This document shows, piece after piece, positions 22,108-34,512 of a DNA stretch of 64,000 bases. How positions within the stretch are numbered: the first letter of the stretch is position 1; each line of letters starts with the position of its first letter. The stretch is from Chrysopilus asiliformis (Eukaryota; Arthropoda; Insecta; Diptera; Rhagionidae). The stretch lies in contig OZ035961.1 of NCBI GenBank assembly GCA_964034945.1, positions 7,826,501 through 7,890,500 on the forward strand, given 5' to 3'. The translations under genes and the position numbers were made by a program. Below the pieces are notes generated by a model that had not been told where the DNA came from, did no database searches, and worked only from the letters and a program-made list of their open reading frames with translations.

Positions 22108-23567
22108 AAAATCATTAGATCTAACATTTCTTTGAACATGCTATGGAGATAAGTAAAAAAAAAATCTTTTTACACAGATTGCGAAGGATGAGTTTCACTA
22201 GTTGAAGGGTTTCGTTGCAGCCTATTAAATAAAACATTCAACCTTCAAGTAAAAAAATCTTTAATAAATTCTTAAAGTGTTTTTATTGCTCATCCTGTAT
22301 TCAAGAATTCAGAAACAATATATATCTACAAGTCCAAAGAAACTTTGACGCCTTTTTTTTATAAACATTAAGATTGCCTTCTTTAACTATAGTTTGAATG
22401 GCTAACTTGACCGAATATAGCCAATTCACGACTTAATTTTCTGTCATTTAAAAATTTAATAAACGGTGACTGGGATGTCTGCCCTATTTTCATATACGAG
22501 TATGTATTTTTCGAAAAAATTCAAAACCTTTGGTTACGGATCAAGTTCATTATGCTGTGGCTGTGGTTCGAGTGAACCCGTAATTATTTTTGGTTAGCTT
22601 TATTCGTACACGTATATGTATGTTATATGCTATTGGCTTACATACACACATCAGAGAGTTAATCATTTAATGCTATACCCTTTTTCAATCATCCATCAGA
22701 CGGCAAACAGCCTTCAAGGGCTTGTCTTCCTTCCTCCTCATGTGTTTTCTTACGATTCCGGGGAAACTCCTCAGGTTAAACATACAAAGTTAGTCAATCA
22801 GCCACATGAATGTGATTTATGTTCAAATATACTATACACACTTGTATATATTTACGTATAATATCTGTTCCTTCATATAATAATGTAGAGTGCGTACTAT
22901 AAAATCATGTACGGGCTACCGAACCCGATCATATAATGCGGATATTATATTTACCTAAATGAATTACGGCTATTAAAGTTGTTTTGTATAAAGATGAATG
23001 GAGCACCTTTTGGATATGTAATATGTTTTGTTAATCTTCACTACATGCTCTGGTATATTGTGATCAACATAATTTCTTATGTTTCATGCTTGTGGGTCGA
23101 CAACTGTCTACATCTTTAATGTTTTTGCCTAGGACAAAGTCAACCCAGACGCATTTTATTAATTACACTTCATTGTACAATGTTTTTTTTATTTGTTTTT
23201 GACTTCCCACTGTGTTTTGGATTTTTTTAAAAAAACAATAAATTAAGATTTAAACATCAGAGCATTCATTCATTCGGTGATAAATAAGTATAACCATATT
23301 CAGTAAAATGTGAATAAGCAATTGCACTTTTTTGTTCATACAGCAGTAGGAATATTTGATTCGAATTTCTAGCGACAAATTCGCGGAAATCTTAAAGTCT
23401 AAAGTCAAGTTCTAGCAACAATTTTAAACTCTAGAGAAATTTGAAATTGCACCAATAAATTCACAAATCAGTTGTGAAATTATTCAAAATTTTTCAAAAC
23501 CTGTAAAATTATTCAAAACGGATTCAAATTAATATAAAATCTGCGTCAAAAAACCAAAACAACTAAG
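22108..23567. other. AT-rich non-coding stretch
   Basis: Unique sequence. The 81-codon frame at 22616-22861 has no recognisable feature. Nothing else was seen. Confidence 0.4.
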
Positions 23568-23569
23568 CT

Positions 23570-23643
23570 CGATTTTCAGGCAAAGCCAAATTGACCTGTC
23601 CGCGAATGCAAATACAAATCCCTTTGGCTTCGCCTGAAAATCG
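23570..23643. repeat. Short hairpin
   Basis: CGATTTTCAGGCAAAGCCAAA at the left pairs with TTTGGCTTCGCCTGAAAATCG at the right with one mismatch, around a loop of about 32 nt. Possibly a tiny foldback MITE. Confidence 0.6.
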
Positions 23644-23767
23644 ACTCAGGTAGTTTTAACATTTTGCCACAGAAATAATACATAACTACCACTAATTATA
23701 TTCAAAAATTTTAAAAAAATACTGCGACTTATCGGAATGTTTTTTCATTATCATAAAACTTGAACCT

Positions 23768-24001
23768 GGGCACCAATCATGTATTCCGACGCGTCTCTGT
23801 CTTTCGACTTCGACGCAGCTTTTGACTTTTGACTTCGCCATATCAGCAGCTTCAAATTTCCTGGAGTGACAGTCAGAATCACGTTTCGATTCATAGTGAC
23901 GATTCCGCGAAATTTCAAGCTGCAGATATGGCGAAGTCAAGAGTTAAAAGCTGCGTCGAAGTCGAAAGACAGAGACGCGTCGGAATACATGATTGGTGCC
24001 C
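23768..24001. mobile_element. Foldback MITE family D, copy 1 (234 bp)
   Basis: Starts GGGCACCAATCATGTATTCC and ends with the exact inverse. Imperfect arms of about 95 bp (GACGCGTCTCTGTCTTTCG, CTTCGACGCAGCTTTT) surround an asymmetric centre (GTGACAGTCAGAATCACG). The same element in opposite orientation lies at 60612. All open frames here derive from the repeat. Confidence 0.85.
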
Positions 24002-24239
24002 GGGTTGCACCTTTGATGTCTTCTGATAAGAAATTGAACTCCTATTCTTCTTTGGCACTACAATCCTAGGGGCATCTTGGCTTCCGCTAACGTCTTCCTT
24101 CACTGTTTACGATCTTGAGTGAGTGTTCTCTAGTTCCGGGATTGGAGTTGGGTTGCATCCTGCTCCACACCATCCAGCCACCTTAGTTTCGGTCTTCTTT
24201 ACCTTCTTCTGCCGGATGGTTTGCTCTCAAATACGGGAT

Positions 24240-26070
24240 TTTTCTCAGGATTTTGAATTCAAAAGTGCTGATTAGCTCAGAGGCGTATGCTTTTACCGGA
24301 AAAACCACTTCCAATAATTGGACTTACGATCTAGAAAGAAAGCTTCAGGAAAATAGCTTATAAAGGAAAATAGTTTTTAATGCGAATTTTTCGGAATTTT
24401 CTTTAACGGTGGAGGTGTTTCAAAAAAAAACTCTTCTAATTCATAAGTTTTCTGATTCTAATTCTTAAGTCAACTTAAGCTACTTTAACTTATTACTACC
24501 GATATAAGGCAACCATTTAAATTTACACTTAAAAAAAACTCTTCGCTTAAAAATACTTTACAAATTTTATTTAATGTAAATAACTATTTATAACTCGAAC
24601 TCGTCGTTTTACTAACAAATCACTAGTTTAGCAATATCACTAACAATTTTGCTTTCAAATAACTACATCGATATTAAATATACTCATTTTAAAACCTTCA
24701 ATTTGAAATGTAGTGTCAACAATGTCGAAAAAAACATCGAAACAAAATTTTTATTACTTCAATAACGAAAAATTGATACCAAAAGTAACAAAAATTCTTG
24801 ACAGCTACACGACAGATCATATGCACTAGCATAATAATTAAAAACCTCGTTAATTTAAGTATCCGGCACTAACTACTCGATCGTTAGCACATGAGTAAAA
24901 TTTCACTTTCGACGACCCTCATGCATGGTCGAAAAAAGAGGAAAAACCAGTAGTTCAACATCAACCTAAATTCCAGTCAAAGGCTGTCACCTGTCATTCT
25001 TCTATGCGCACCTGAATTAAAGCTGAATCAAGTAAATAATTGTTAGTAGTTGTAGTGCCTCAATGTCTAGGCCAAAAATAAGCGCACTTCCCGATTCACT
25101 TTTTTTTTCAAATCTACCATCCATAAAGAAGCATAGCAAATCGAACCGAAAATTCACAAAGGCGGAGAGTGAGTGGGCAACTAAGATAGCTGCGTCGCCG
25201 CCGCAGGGGGTGATTTAAAATCTGCGCGCGTCAATCTTTAGGAACGGGCATTACTGCAGATTCCATTGCGATACCGGATAATTGACAGAACGCCAATGTT
25301 CTTTGGCCAACGCCAATTGCAGGAATGCATCGAGGAACTTTAATAACCGTATCTGCCCAAAAACGCGAACAGCAACAGGAAAATTTCCACCTGGAGTCGC
25401 GATGGGGGACAGGTATTAATTGCTGGTACAAAAAACCAATTAAATTTAAAAAGACTCGATAACAAACTGAGAAAATCACAAGAATTACTGTTGATTGTCG
25501 CGATATCGCTGGTGTAGGGATTTGCGGGTTGCGGGCGGTGATCTTTGTATGGCATAATCGCGAGGCATGCCGATCAATTGGCTTGATCGAATTTTCGTAA
25601 TATGCATACCAGTAATGGGCTGAACGCGATCAAGAGGTTTGCAATACAACTAAGGACGGCCAATCATTGTTGTTGGCAGTGCCGCCCCGATATCGACGCC
25701 ATCCCCTCCCCTATCGTTGATTAATTGTCTTACGAACTCGACTAATGTAACGAGACATTCCGAGATTACATGGCTCGCCAAGCATTGTTGTAACAGCATA
25801 AGCATAAACACTTTTGCCGGTGGTGGAGAGGTAAAGCGTTGGTACTTTGATTCGCACCTGAATCAGTCCGACTACAGTTCAACGTGATGATCGTAGTGGA
25901 TATCTGTGCCTACTCTAGAGGTGGATGGCGAAAGCAAGGTCATGGGTTTAGAATTTGATCGCGAAATCCCTCCCTACGGTGGTTGCAATACGGTCCCGAA
26001 CGCTTGTGTGCACACCTTAGGAAAATTCACCAGCCGCCCGCCTCACTGTGGTGTAGGATTGAGGCTTCCA
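24240..26070. other. Upstream flank of the cuticle gene
   Basis: AT-rich to about 24900, then unique sequence of higher GC to the promoter. It includes C-rich and GATC-containing blocks at 25200-25760. No supported exon. Likely to contain the regulatory DNA of the cuticle gene, by position only. Confidence 0.35.
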
Positions 26071-26075
26071 ACTTG

Positions 26076-26111
26076 TATATATTGGGGCCCCTCTCATTCA
26101 ATCGGCACAGT
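26076..26111 (+). promoter_or_regulatory. Core promoter of the cuticle protein gene (TATA box plus initiator)
   Basis: TATATAT at 26076-26082 is followed, 31 bases from its start, by ACAGTT at 26107-26112, which fits the arthropod initiator (NCAGT). This places transcription start near 26108 and gives a 5' leader of about 90 nt before the ATG at 26200. A second initiator-like TCAGTT lies at 26128. Confidence 0.55.
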
Positions 26112-26199
26112 TCGCTAACAGTCCTAGTCAGTTCTAGGAGGTTTCCAATTTTGAGAAGGAACACGAACCGATAGATTTTTAATTTTAACTTACGGAACA

Positions 26200-27795
26200 A
26201 TGAGGGCTTTTGTAAGTAGTTTACCAAATGTGTTTTTTCTTTCGAATTTACGAATTCTAAAAGCCAAGTGCCATGGTTTTTTTGAGGAAACTCGCAAAAA
26301 TTCTGTGATAAAGTGTGAAGGACTCTCTGAATAATAAGACAAAAATTTACTAATTGCGGGAGTGATATTAATTTTTTGCATAATATATTAAAAGTGATTT
26401 TATGTGATTCGATTTTCAAAATTTCTACTTCCACGTATTTGGATTTAAACAACAAAAATGTTAATTTCCTTCAGTGCAACAAAATAATGAATACCTCAAG
26501 AAATTGGCCAATAGACTTTGACACGCATCACTGACTCCACAGTGATTTTGTGGCTCTGATAAAATTGCATTTTACCTGTTCCATGTCCACATTAGAAAAT
26601 TTAATTTCGCAACAGAAATGAATTTTGATTATGTTTTGTTTTGTTTTCATTACAGGTGGTAATTGCAACACTCTTCCTTGCTACAACTGTTTCAGCATAT
26701 GGAGCAGTCTCTAGCCAATACTACGCACAGGATTTACATGGCGGATACTCATACGGTTACGCAGATCCAAACTCGCAAAAGCATGAGACTCGATCACCTC
26801 ATGGAGTGACCCATGGAGGATATTCGTATGTTGATGGACATGGCCACATTCAATCCGTTTCATACACAGCCGACCCACACCACGGATTCCAGGTCTCCGG
26901 AACCAATTTGCCCAAAGGACCAACTCCGGTCCATCACGGTGCCATTGCTCCTTACGCATACGCAGCTCCTTATGCCCATCATCACGGACCACAAGCCGTC
27001 ATTCATTTGAACCCCCATGGTGTCCCAGTAGATACTCCCGAAGTACAACACGCTAGAGCTGCCCACCTCGCCGCCCATGCCGCCGCCAGCCACGGACACG
27101 GATACGGACATCATTTGTATAGACGATCCTTGTGGGGAGGACACGGATACGCCGCACCTTGGTCTCATGCAGCAGTCCATGTTCCAGTCATCCACAATGG
27201 AGTTCCAGTAGACACACCCGAAGTTCAACACGCCAAGGCTGCCCACTTCGCTGCCCACTCCACCGCTCTCGCGCACGCCGCTCCATATGGCCATCATAAC
27301 GGCGCTCCTGCTGACACCCCCGAGGTAGCCCACGCTAAAGCTGCCCATTTCGCCGCCCACGCTGCTGCCCGTTCTGGCCACCCAGTGGCTGCTGCCCACC
27401 ATGGTGCCATTCATCTTCCAGTCATCCACAACGGAGTCCCAGTCGATACTCCCGAAGTCCAACATGCCAAGGCCGCTCACTTCGCCGCTGTTGCTGCCGC
27501 CTCCCACCATTCTGGACATCACGACGATGGCCACTACGACGGCCACTATGACGGCCACTATGATGGACACTATGACGGTGGACACCACTACGCCCCCGCT
27601 CACCACCACGGACCAATCCACATTCCAGTCATCCACAATGGAGTTCCAGTCGAGACCCCAGAAGTCCAGCATGCAAAGGCCGCTCATTTCGCCGCCGTTG
27701 CCGAAGCTAGCCACGGACACGGACACGGACACGGACATGGACACTATGACCATGGCCACTACGATGACGGATCTTACAAACATCACGATTGGTAA
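26200..27795 (+). CDS. Cuticular protein, Rebers-Riddiford (CPR) family, His-rich; two exons
   Basis: Exon 1 is 26200-26211 (MRAF), followed by a GTAAGT donor. A 444 bp phase-0 intron ends in TTTCATTACAG, and exon 2 is 26656-27795. The product has 383 residues. Residues 1-18 form a signal peptide ([18 protein letters not shown]), so it is secreted. Residues 35-90 are a chitin-binding R&R domain with the conserved aromatic [20 protein letters not shown] and YTADPHHGF segments. Five copies of a [20 protein letters not shown] motif lie near 126, 186, 220, 264 and 333; DTPEV..AKAAH motifs are known from insect cuticle proteins. His-rich HYDG (about 297-312) and GHGH runs fill the gaps. A short intron inside the signal-peptide coding region is usual for insect cuticle genes. 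The predicted role is a structural protein of chitinous cuticle. The long minus-strand frame opposite is a composition shadow. Confidence 0.92.
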
Positions 27796-28171
27796 AATCC
27801 CTTCCATCTTAGAGGAAATCTATCCATTTTAGTCCTTTTCAACTTAAGACACTGCCACACGGAGATATCGGATATTCTGATATGCCGCAAAAAAAAATTT
27901 ACCATCGTTTTAATTTTTAATTTTTGATTTATTCGATTATAATTTTAATTTTATATTCTTATGAGACAAACAAAAAATTATTCTTCATGTGAGATAAACT
28001 CGTCTACGACCCCGTGCAACGTTAAATGATATCGATGTGCTTTCATTTGTTTCATGTCAAACAAATCCAGGTGATATAATATTTTTTATTGAGATATACA
28101 ACGTATGAAAAACATATAATAAAAATAAAAAAATACGAAAAAAATATGTAAATAAGATACTCAAAGAGCAT

Positions 28172-28177
28172 AATAAA
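28172..28177 (+). promoter_or_regulatory. Candidate polyadenylation signal for the cuticle gene
   Basis: AATAAA at 28172-28177 (followed by another overlapping AATAAAT) lies about 380 nt past the stop codon in an AT-rich 3' flank. Other weaker variants exist nearby, so the choice is tentative. Confidence 0.3.
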
Positions 28178-28414
28178 TAAATTTATTTAATTGAAAACCA
28201 CATCTTGATATTTTTCTAAGCATTTACAAATATTTGTAACGTTGTATGAAACTTTAAGGTCTAATGCGGTTTCACAGTCGGTTATTGCACCAGTTAGTTT
28301 GCATTTCTTGAATTGATATGATTTTGCTTCTAAGTTTTTCAAATTGTCTCTGAATTAAAAGGGTCAGGGGCCCTTTAGCCATAACTTGTTAATTTAATAA
28401 TATCGAATGGAGGG

Positions 28415-28900
28415 CTTAACTACACCAGGGTCTTAGGGATAACAAAAGATATGGATTTCCACATGTCCGTATGTCTATCGGTCTGTCTGTCTGTCTGTCC
28501 GTATGTCTGTCCGTGAACACCATATCTTTCGAAAGAATTGAGCTAGAGACTTGAAATTGTGTATAGTTACGTTTCTCGTAAATACCTAGGCTAAAATCTT
28601 AGATGAACAAAATTTGGCCATTCCTTCCCCTCCCCTATACAAACAAAACATTTTTTGTTGCGATTTTCAACGAAAACGATGAGTCGTATTAAAAAATGTA
28701 TGAAGGTAAAATGTATAGGATTTTACATAACTCATCTATACATTAAAATCCAATCGGACCACTGCTCCCGCCCTCTCCCATGCAAATGGAATACTTTTTC
28801 CTATTCTCTCGAAAACTGACGGTGCACAATGAAAAATTTATAAAGATGAAATGTGTTTAGAAAAAGATTTTACATAACCATTCCATACTTCCACTTATAT
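28415..28900 (-). repeat. Degenerate family A relative
   Basis: In the reverse orientation of copies 1-3 it has ACACCAGGGT, CATGTCCGTATGTC, a GTCTGTCTGTCC tract and GAATTGAGCTAGAGACTTGA. The terminal segments are not recognisable. The following sequence (CAATCGGACCACTGCTCCCG) may be an older internal part. Confidence 0.5.
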
Positions 28901-29015
28901 CATTGACTTGAAATTTGCCCAACACATACGTAACTCCGATGACAATACAATATATGTATGTCAGAAAAAAAATGCGGACGACAGACGCCATTTTGTCCAA
29001 ATCGAATCAACTATA

Positions 29016-29113
29016 AGACTATGTTTACACACCCCCACTTCCTCGTCTTGCCTGTATTTTGACAACTTCGTTCAGTCCCATGTTCATGCCCAATCTGTGT
29101 GTAAACATAGTCT
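29016..29113. mobile_element. 98 bp MITE with 17 bp TIRs
   Basis: AGACTATGTTTACACAC and its perfect inverse bound a 64 bp interior. TAA-like flanks (TATA-AGACT...AGTCT-AATG) are compatible with a short target duplication but do not define it. Confidence 0.55.
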
Positions 29114-29955
29114 AATGGTACGGCTTGAATAAAAGAGCTTTGAAAAATATCCCAGAAAAAAAAAACAAAATTGCGACTAAAAATAATAAATAAAAATAAA
29201 TAAATAATTTTACGTACGGATTTGGCCTTAAAATTAAAATCTGGATGAACGTAAATAACCAAAAAGTCTAAACGCTTTTATCTTGCTTTTATTTTTGATG
29301 TCATATCCATTATCCATAAGTAAATTTTTTTTTGTTATTTTTATTTTTAGTACCTACGCTTGTTTTCAATCCATTTCTAGAATAAATCCAAAAGTATGGT
29401 AATTTTCGGAGGCCATATACCATATGTATCTTCAACCTTTATGGGCTTTAAAAAAATCAATAAAAAACGCTGCAAAAAAACTTCTAAAAATATACGATTT
29501 ATTGCGTAGTGAACTTCAAAAGATAAAAATAATAAAATTAAAACAAAAAAATAGAGTTTTCTTAAAATATTTTAATATTAGAAATCACGGAATAAATCTA
29601 AGAAATATTTTCTCAGTCTTATTTTAATTTTAACAAGCAAGTTTCTCAATCATTGTTAAGCAGTTTGGTGTCTTGAATAATTTTAGTGCACACGTAAGTT
29701 ATTCCGCAATTTCCAGTAGTTGATAAAATAATTTCAAGAATTTTTTTTTGTCATTTTTTTATTATTTTTATGATTAAACTCTGCATAACTCTGCACAAAA
29801 ACAGGTGCTCAACATAACAAACCGTAAATTTTTAGAATTTTTTAAACTCTATATTTTCAAATTCTTTTTTATTGTTCAAATTTAGGTACCCAGCAAAAAG
29901 AAGTGAATATTTTTTTAATCAATTAAAACTGAAAATTTATTTCTTTTATTTTTGA
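29114..29955. other. AT-rich non-coding stretch
   Basis: A-rich sequence with a Lys-rich 67-codon frame (29424-29627) caused by base composition. No gene. Confidence 0.4.
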
Positions 29956-30276
29956 CTAGCTTGCATACCCGTCGTTGCCGGGTTAAGTTTTTTCAAATTG
30001 CTATTTTTTTTTATGGTCTATGTTGGAGCTAAACTTCAGGCCAATCGGTTCAGTAGTTTCCCCGCGAAAGAGTAACATAGCGCAAAAACTAAGTTTCGAA
30101 ATCACTTCACCCTCTCCCCTTACTCCCACCCCTCGCTCTACTTCTCCGTATGCCTATATTGGAACCAGAACTACCACAGACAGTCATGCCAAATTTCAAG
30201 TCAATCGGTACAGCCGTTTTTGCGTGAAAGAGGGACAGACAGACAGACACCAACTAATTCTTATATATTAGTATGA
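29956..30276 (-). mobile_element. Helitron-like repeat, complete ends
   Basis: On the minus strand it starts TCATACTAATATATAAGAAT and ends AACCCGGCAACGACGGGTAT, GCAAGCTAG. The CCCG...CGGG hairpin about 10 bases before CTAG, the TC start, and insertion between A and T are Helitron features. One internal module only. No Rep/helicase gene, so non-autonomous. Confidence 0.8.
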
Positions 30277-31332
30277 TTAAAGTTGAGAACCTTTGATAAA
30301 AGAAAAAAGACAACCTTCATAATCAATAAGTGATTTTTAAGTTTCATTTAGTTCTGATCAATCCAGTCAATAAAATCTTTTCAAAAATATAATAAAAATT
30401 CCGGGAAAAATCCAAAAATTTCGATTTCTGATTGTATCTAAAGAATTTTATAAAATTGCCGTCGAAAAATTACATCATACCATATTAATCGCACCTTGCC
30501 TAACATTTCAAATTCCAACAGCAATTATCTGGCATTCCGTTACAATGTGCATAAAAACACTAGCAAAATTACCTGGTTTAATAACAGTCATATGGCGACC
30601 ACTCTATGCGTCTTATAATTAGCATTTTGTGCAAATAAGTATAATGAGTGAAATCGAAAAAAGAATCGAAGGCGTTCCATTGAACGAAATAATAAATAAC
30701 AAAAAGCCACATATCCGTACCACGCCCAATCCTTATCTAATTTACGCACCATAAAAGGTCTTGATCTTAAGCTTGGGATGTGATCTGATCATGCGATGGA
30801 TTTCCACAAATAATAGACATTACAATTTCATACAATTACAGTGTGGCAGCAGTCAAATTGCTCAAGATCAATGCTATGTTATATAGAAGAAACCAATCGA
30901 GATCTTGTCTACCGATTAAATTATAGTTGTTGTTGTTGTTCGTGTTGCTGTCACAGTAGAACATATTTGTTACACTCTTACACATACTGCGTGTATAAAT
31001 AGACATTTAACAGTGAATCGCGTGTCATAGACTCAATCTACCTGTCAGGTAATTTATATCAACCTGTAGATCAATCGGAATAATATCTTTATATGCGGCC
31101 ATTAGCGAGTTCCCAGTGTGACAATTGCAAGACGATTAAATTGATTTGTTGAAATTGTTCGCAATGTGATTTTTCTAATCCATCTAATTAGATAATATTA
31201 ATTCATGTACAGTGAAACCGGTTTGCAGTAACACTGGTTTGCCAGTAAGCTTTGAAACAGCGGATTTTTGTTGCCGATCAAATTTCCAGATAATTTTTAG
31301 CGTAGCCTGCGTTTTTTAGATCCTTTCTGGCG
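30277..31332. other. Unique non-coding stretch with a possible core promoter
   Basis: No coding exon recognised. TATAAAT at 30994-31000 followed by ACAGTG at 31010 and a CAG|GTAATT donor-like site at about 31050 could mark an untranslated first exon, but no downstream coding was found. Confidence 0.3.
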
Positions 31333-31868
31333 ACGTACACGGAGCAACTTTCGGTCATCAGCATGCCTCAGCCTCACCAAATTGTAGGAAAGAAACGAGT
31401 TCGGCAAGAGGGGAAAAGTTGCCACTCGAAAAGTGTTCTTCTCGTCTTCTTTTACGCACACAAACGAAGTCGCTCGTGTAGCACGTCCGCATGCATGTGT
31501 GCGTAATTTCATTGAGTCAGTCGGTGCTTAGCCACCGACTCGTAAATATATCCCAAATAAACAGAAATTGAATGCAAATAGTGAAATCCCAATTGCAGGT
31601 AGTTTTATTTTTCTGGTAGGTAGGTAAATAAAAAAATAACCAGTCCTTATTCTTCGATTGTTGGCAGTTTCTATTGTGGCAATTGATGTTGCCTCGGTGC
31701 TAGCTAGAAAGGGAATGAGCTGGAAATACAACACATATATGAGAACAACACACACATGAGCGATCGCTTGTTGTAAACAAGTTTTCCTACTAAAAAGTGA
31801 AGAAACGTGTACGTCGGAAAGGCATTTTGAGGACTAAAAGTCGCCGCGACGAGAAGAAGCGTGTACGT
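31333..31868 (-). mobile_element. Family E repeat copy 1 (about 540 bp)
   Basis: Matches the reverse complement of 48257-48793 along its length at high identity. Ends contain CGTACACGGAGCAACTTT and AACGTACACGCTTCTTCTCG, so a short inverted terminal motif CGTACACG is shared. A GAGTCGGTGG CTAAGCACCGAC hairpin sits inside. A frame with KEDEKNTFRVATFPLLP and HADDRKLLRVR is open in both copies but has no known domain. Strand is set so that this conserved frame reads forward. Confidence 0.7.
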
Positions 31869-34012
31869 TCGCACTTGGAATGTTGGATTACTTGCTTCTC
31901 CATCTGACCCCCTCTCCTGTCATGTCATAAACCGCTGAAGTGATTTTGATCCGATTATAGCAATGAGAAAAGTTGTTCCTGAAGAAAATTTTTCGCTCAC
32001 TAAAATTTTCCCCACCTCTGCCTTGTGACCCGCTCACCAGCTATTTTCGGTAATTTGTAAAGGATTTGGATGTGATGTTCGCCACTAATGAAACTGTCCT
32101 ACTAGAAGCAAGACGAACTCTGCCCAAACTTTCATTAATTAAATGTGAAGTCTCAAATTTTAGACTTTTCAAACACCCTCTCTGACTCTTCTTCGCATTT
32201 TTTTTTGCGATTTTTGTATGGAATTTAGCACCACAGTCACACTTTTTATCGATTTTACGGACAGCCTCAAAATCATTTTTGACGGCTATCTCAAAAATTA
32301 TTCATTTGATCAAGACTCAAGATCGCATTGACTTCACTGTAAATTGCAGATATAGTTTTATGAATGATAATCTCAAAATGTTTCACACAAATTTCAAACA
32401 CGAGGTAAAGATTTTCATGCAAATATGATCTTAAATCTTCTGTAAACCTGAAATAATTTAAATAATATAATAATTCCTACGCATTTTCACAACATTGTAT
32501 TTCTTTAACAAGAAAAAAGTGAGATTTATGAATTTTCTGTAAAACATTGGAATGAGTTCAGAATTACGGATATCTACATTTTTTATAAAACCTAAAAGGA
32601 TTTGAGTCCCATTTTCAGTTGAAAAAAAAATTGAATAAATTCTAGGAAACTCTTACCCAGACTCAATTCCCTAGAAGGACTAATCCCTAATCAAGTTATG
32701 CGATTCTGTAGAATTGAAAAAAAGGATGAAAGAAACGAGAATGCGTTGAGTAAATGGGTCGCGTAACCAAGGATTTTGTCGGCTAATATATATAAAATTT
32801 TCGCTTGGCAAGAAATTAAAAAGAATTTTCTAATCGTCCACATAAATATATCTGAAAGCAGTTTAAAGATTTTTCCAGTTCCATTGAGATTTTCACTTGA
32901 CATATTGATTAATTTAAACTACGACACGCCGACCATTTTTTTTAATTTATGGAAAAAATTGAGCCTAAATTGTCGGAATTTTTATCTACACAAGAATTCA
33001 ATTTTCCGCTTTTATTATTAGAATTTATTATTAGAAACACTTTTAGAGATATTTTTTAAACAAAAGAGGCGGTTCCGCCAAAATTCATATTTCAATTATG
33101 TTTTCCATGGAAAATTTTTCGGGACATGATATTCAAAATCATCGGAAGTCAATCACATTTTCAAGAAAATTTATAATGACATCATTTTGTGGAAACTTGA
33201 GTGGTATTAAGAGTTAGCGGTTGTTAACAAAAGTGTTAAATAACTAAAAACGATTTTAAAGAAAATATTTTTTTTGGTTCTTAAAATGTTAAGATCCTAC
33301 TGTGGTTTTCCCATTTAACGAGTACACAGTCGAAACAATTATTGGAAAGTTTAATTTGTACCAAAATGGAAAAATCTTATTTATGCGATGAAGTAATCTG
33401 AAAACAATAAAATTATCTGAAAAATATGTGAAACCGCATTCGAAACGCAGCCATGCGAACAAATTCGATATTAGCAAAACAGTTCGCTAGCCCATCCTAA
33501 CACACGAAATCGATGTGAAATATTCATTATATACTCATTTATGCATAATTATAACATATAGAAAATCAATTTGATTTAATCGCAACAATATAGCGAAAAT
33601 TATTGGAAAAATTGGAGCGCATAGTTGTATCAAAGTCACACCGATCAGGTAAACAAGCAACAACGGCCACAATAAAATTTGCGTGTTGCATAAGACCACA
33701 AGAAATATACCAGCCTTACTTACCATAAATATTGGCTACCGATTCAATTCGATTCTTATTGCTTATAACGAAATTATGCTATGTGTAACTACATAGTTTT
33801 ATTTTTAACTACCATTCGGGTGGAGCATATTTTATGCAATCAAGACGCCTATAGCCAAGAAACTAAGTTGGCTATATGACTTTAACGGTGATTTACAATC
33901 GATTCTGTTTAAAAGAAAATTCAAAAGTCGAGTGAACTTACTGCTGCTGTTTTATGGTGTAAAGATAGTGGAAAAACTTTGTACAGGAGAAGTGAAAATA
34001 TGTGTTATATTA
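31869..34012. other. AT-rich non-coding stretch
   Basis: Unique sequence. Short overlapping frames on both strands (32691-33021 and 33289-33726) lack motifs. No gene. Confidence 0.4.
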
Positions 34013-34512
34013 TAGGGGAAACTGGGGTATTCTGGACCACGGGGAATTGCGGACCAGCGTCATTTTGTTTCCCCTAGTAGTGGTTGGTAGCTGCAAATAA
34101 CTGTAATCAGTTTGCCTCATGTTAAGCTAATTTTCCTAACAGTACTCGACTTGTGTATACGCACTATCACCTCGCTTCGATAGCAAATAGAAAAGTGATA
34201 CTTCGAAATTTTTTTTTTCACTTTGTGTTTCGCTTAAATTTAACCACATTTTTCGAGAATCAACTCAAGTAAATATATTGATAATATTCACGGAGCCTTA
34301 AGCATTCGACACTGACAAAAAATTTTGCATGAAGTTTGCATTGTGTTACTAATAGCTGCCATATTGTAAAAAAGAGCGTTCGGGGAATTGTGGACCACTT
34401 TTGTCGGGGAATTATGGACCACTCAATTCTTGACATTTGACAAGCAAACTTCGTGTATTTGATGCATATAAGTGTTTTTTCATGCAAAAACACAGCATTA
34501 GATTTTCGGCAA

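Noticed and set aside
24040..24240. Possible LINE/SINE-derived sequence (TTCTTTGGCACTACAATCCT)
   Set aside because: It recalls a widespread insect repeat, but only one diverged copy is in the window and no coding was readable.
25811..25950. tRNA-derived SINE upstream of the cuticle promoter
   Set aside because: GGTGGTGGAGAGGTAAAGC and GGGTTTAGAATT only loosely resemble A and B boxes. Spacing and a second copy are lacking.
26860..27807. 315-codon minus-strand open frame opposite the cuticle gene
   Set aside because: It is the antisense shadow of a His/Ala-rich repetitive exon (Val/Ser/Met-rich), with no domain or splice logic.
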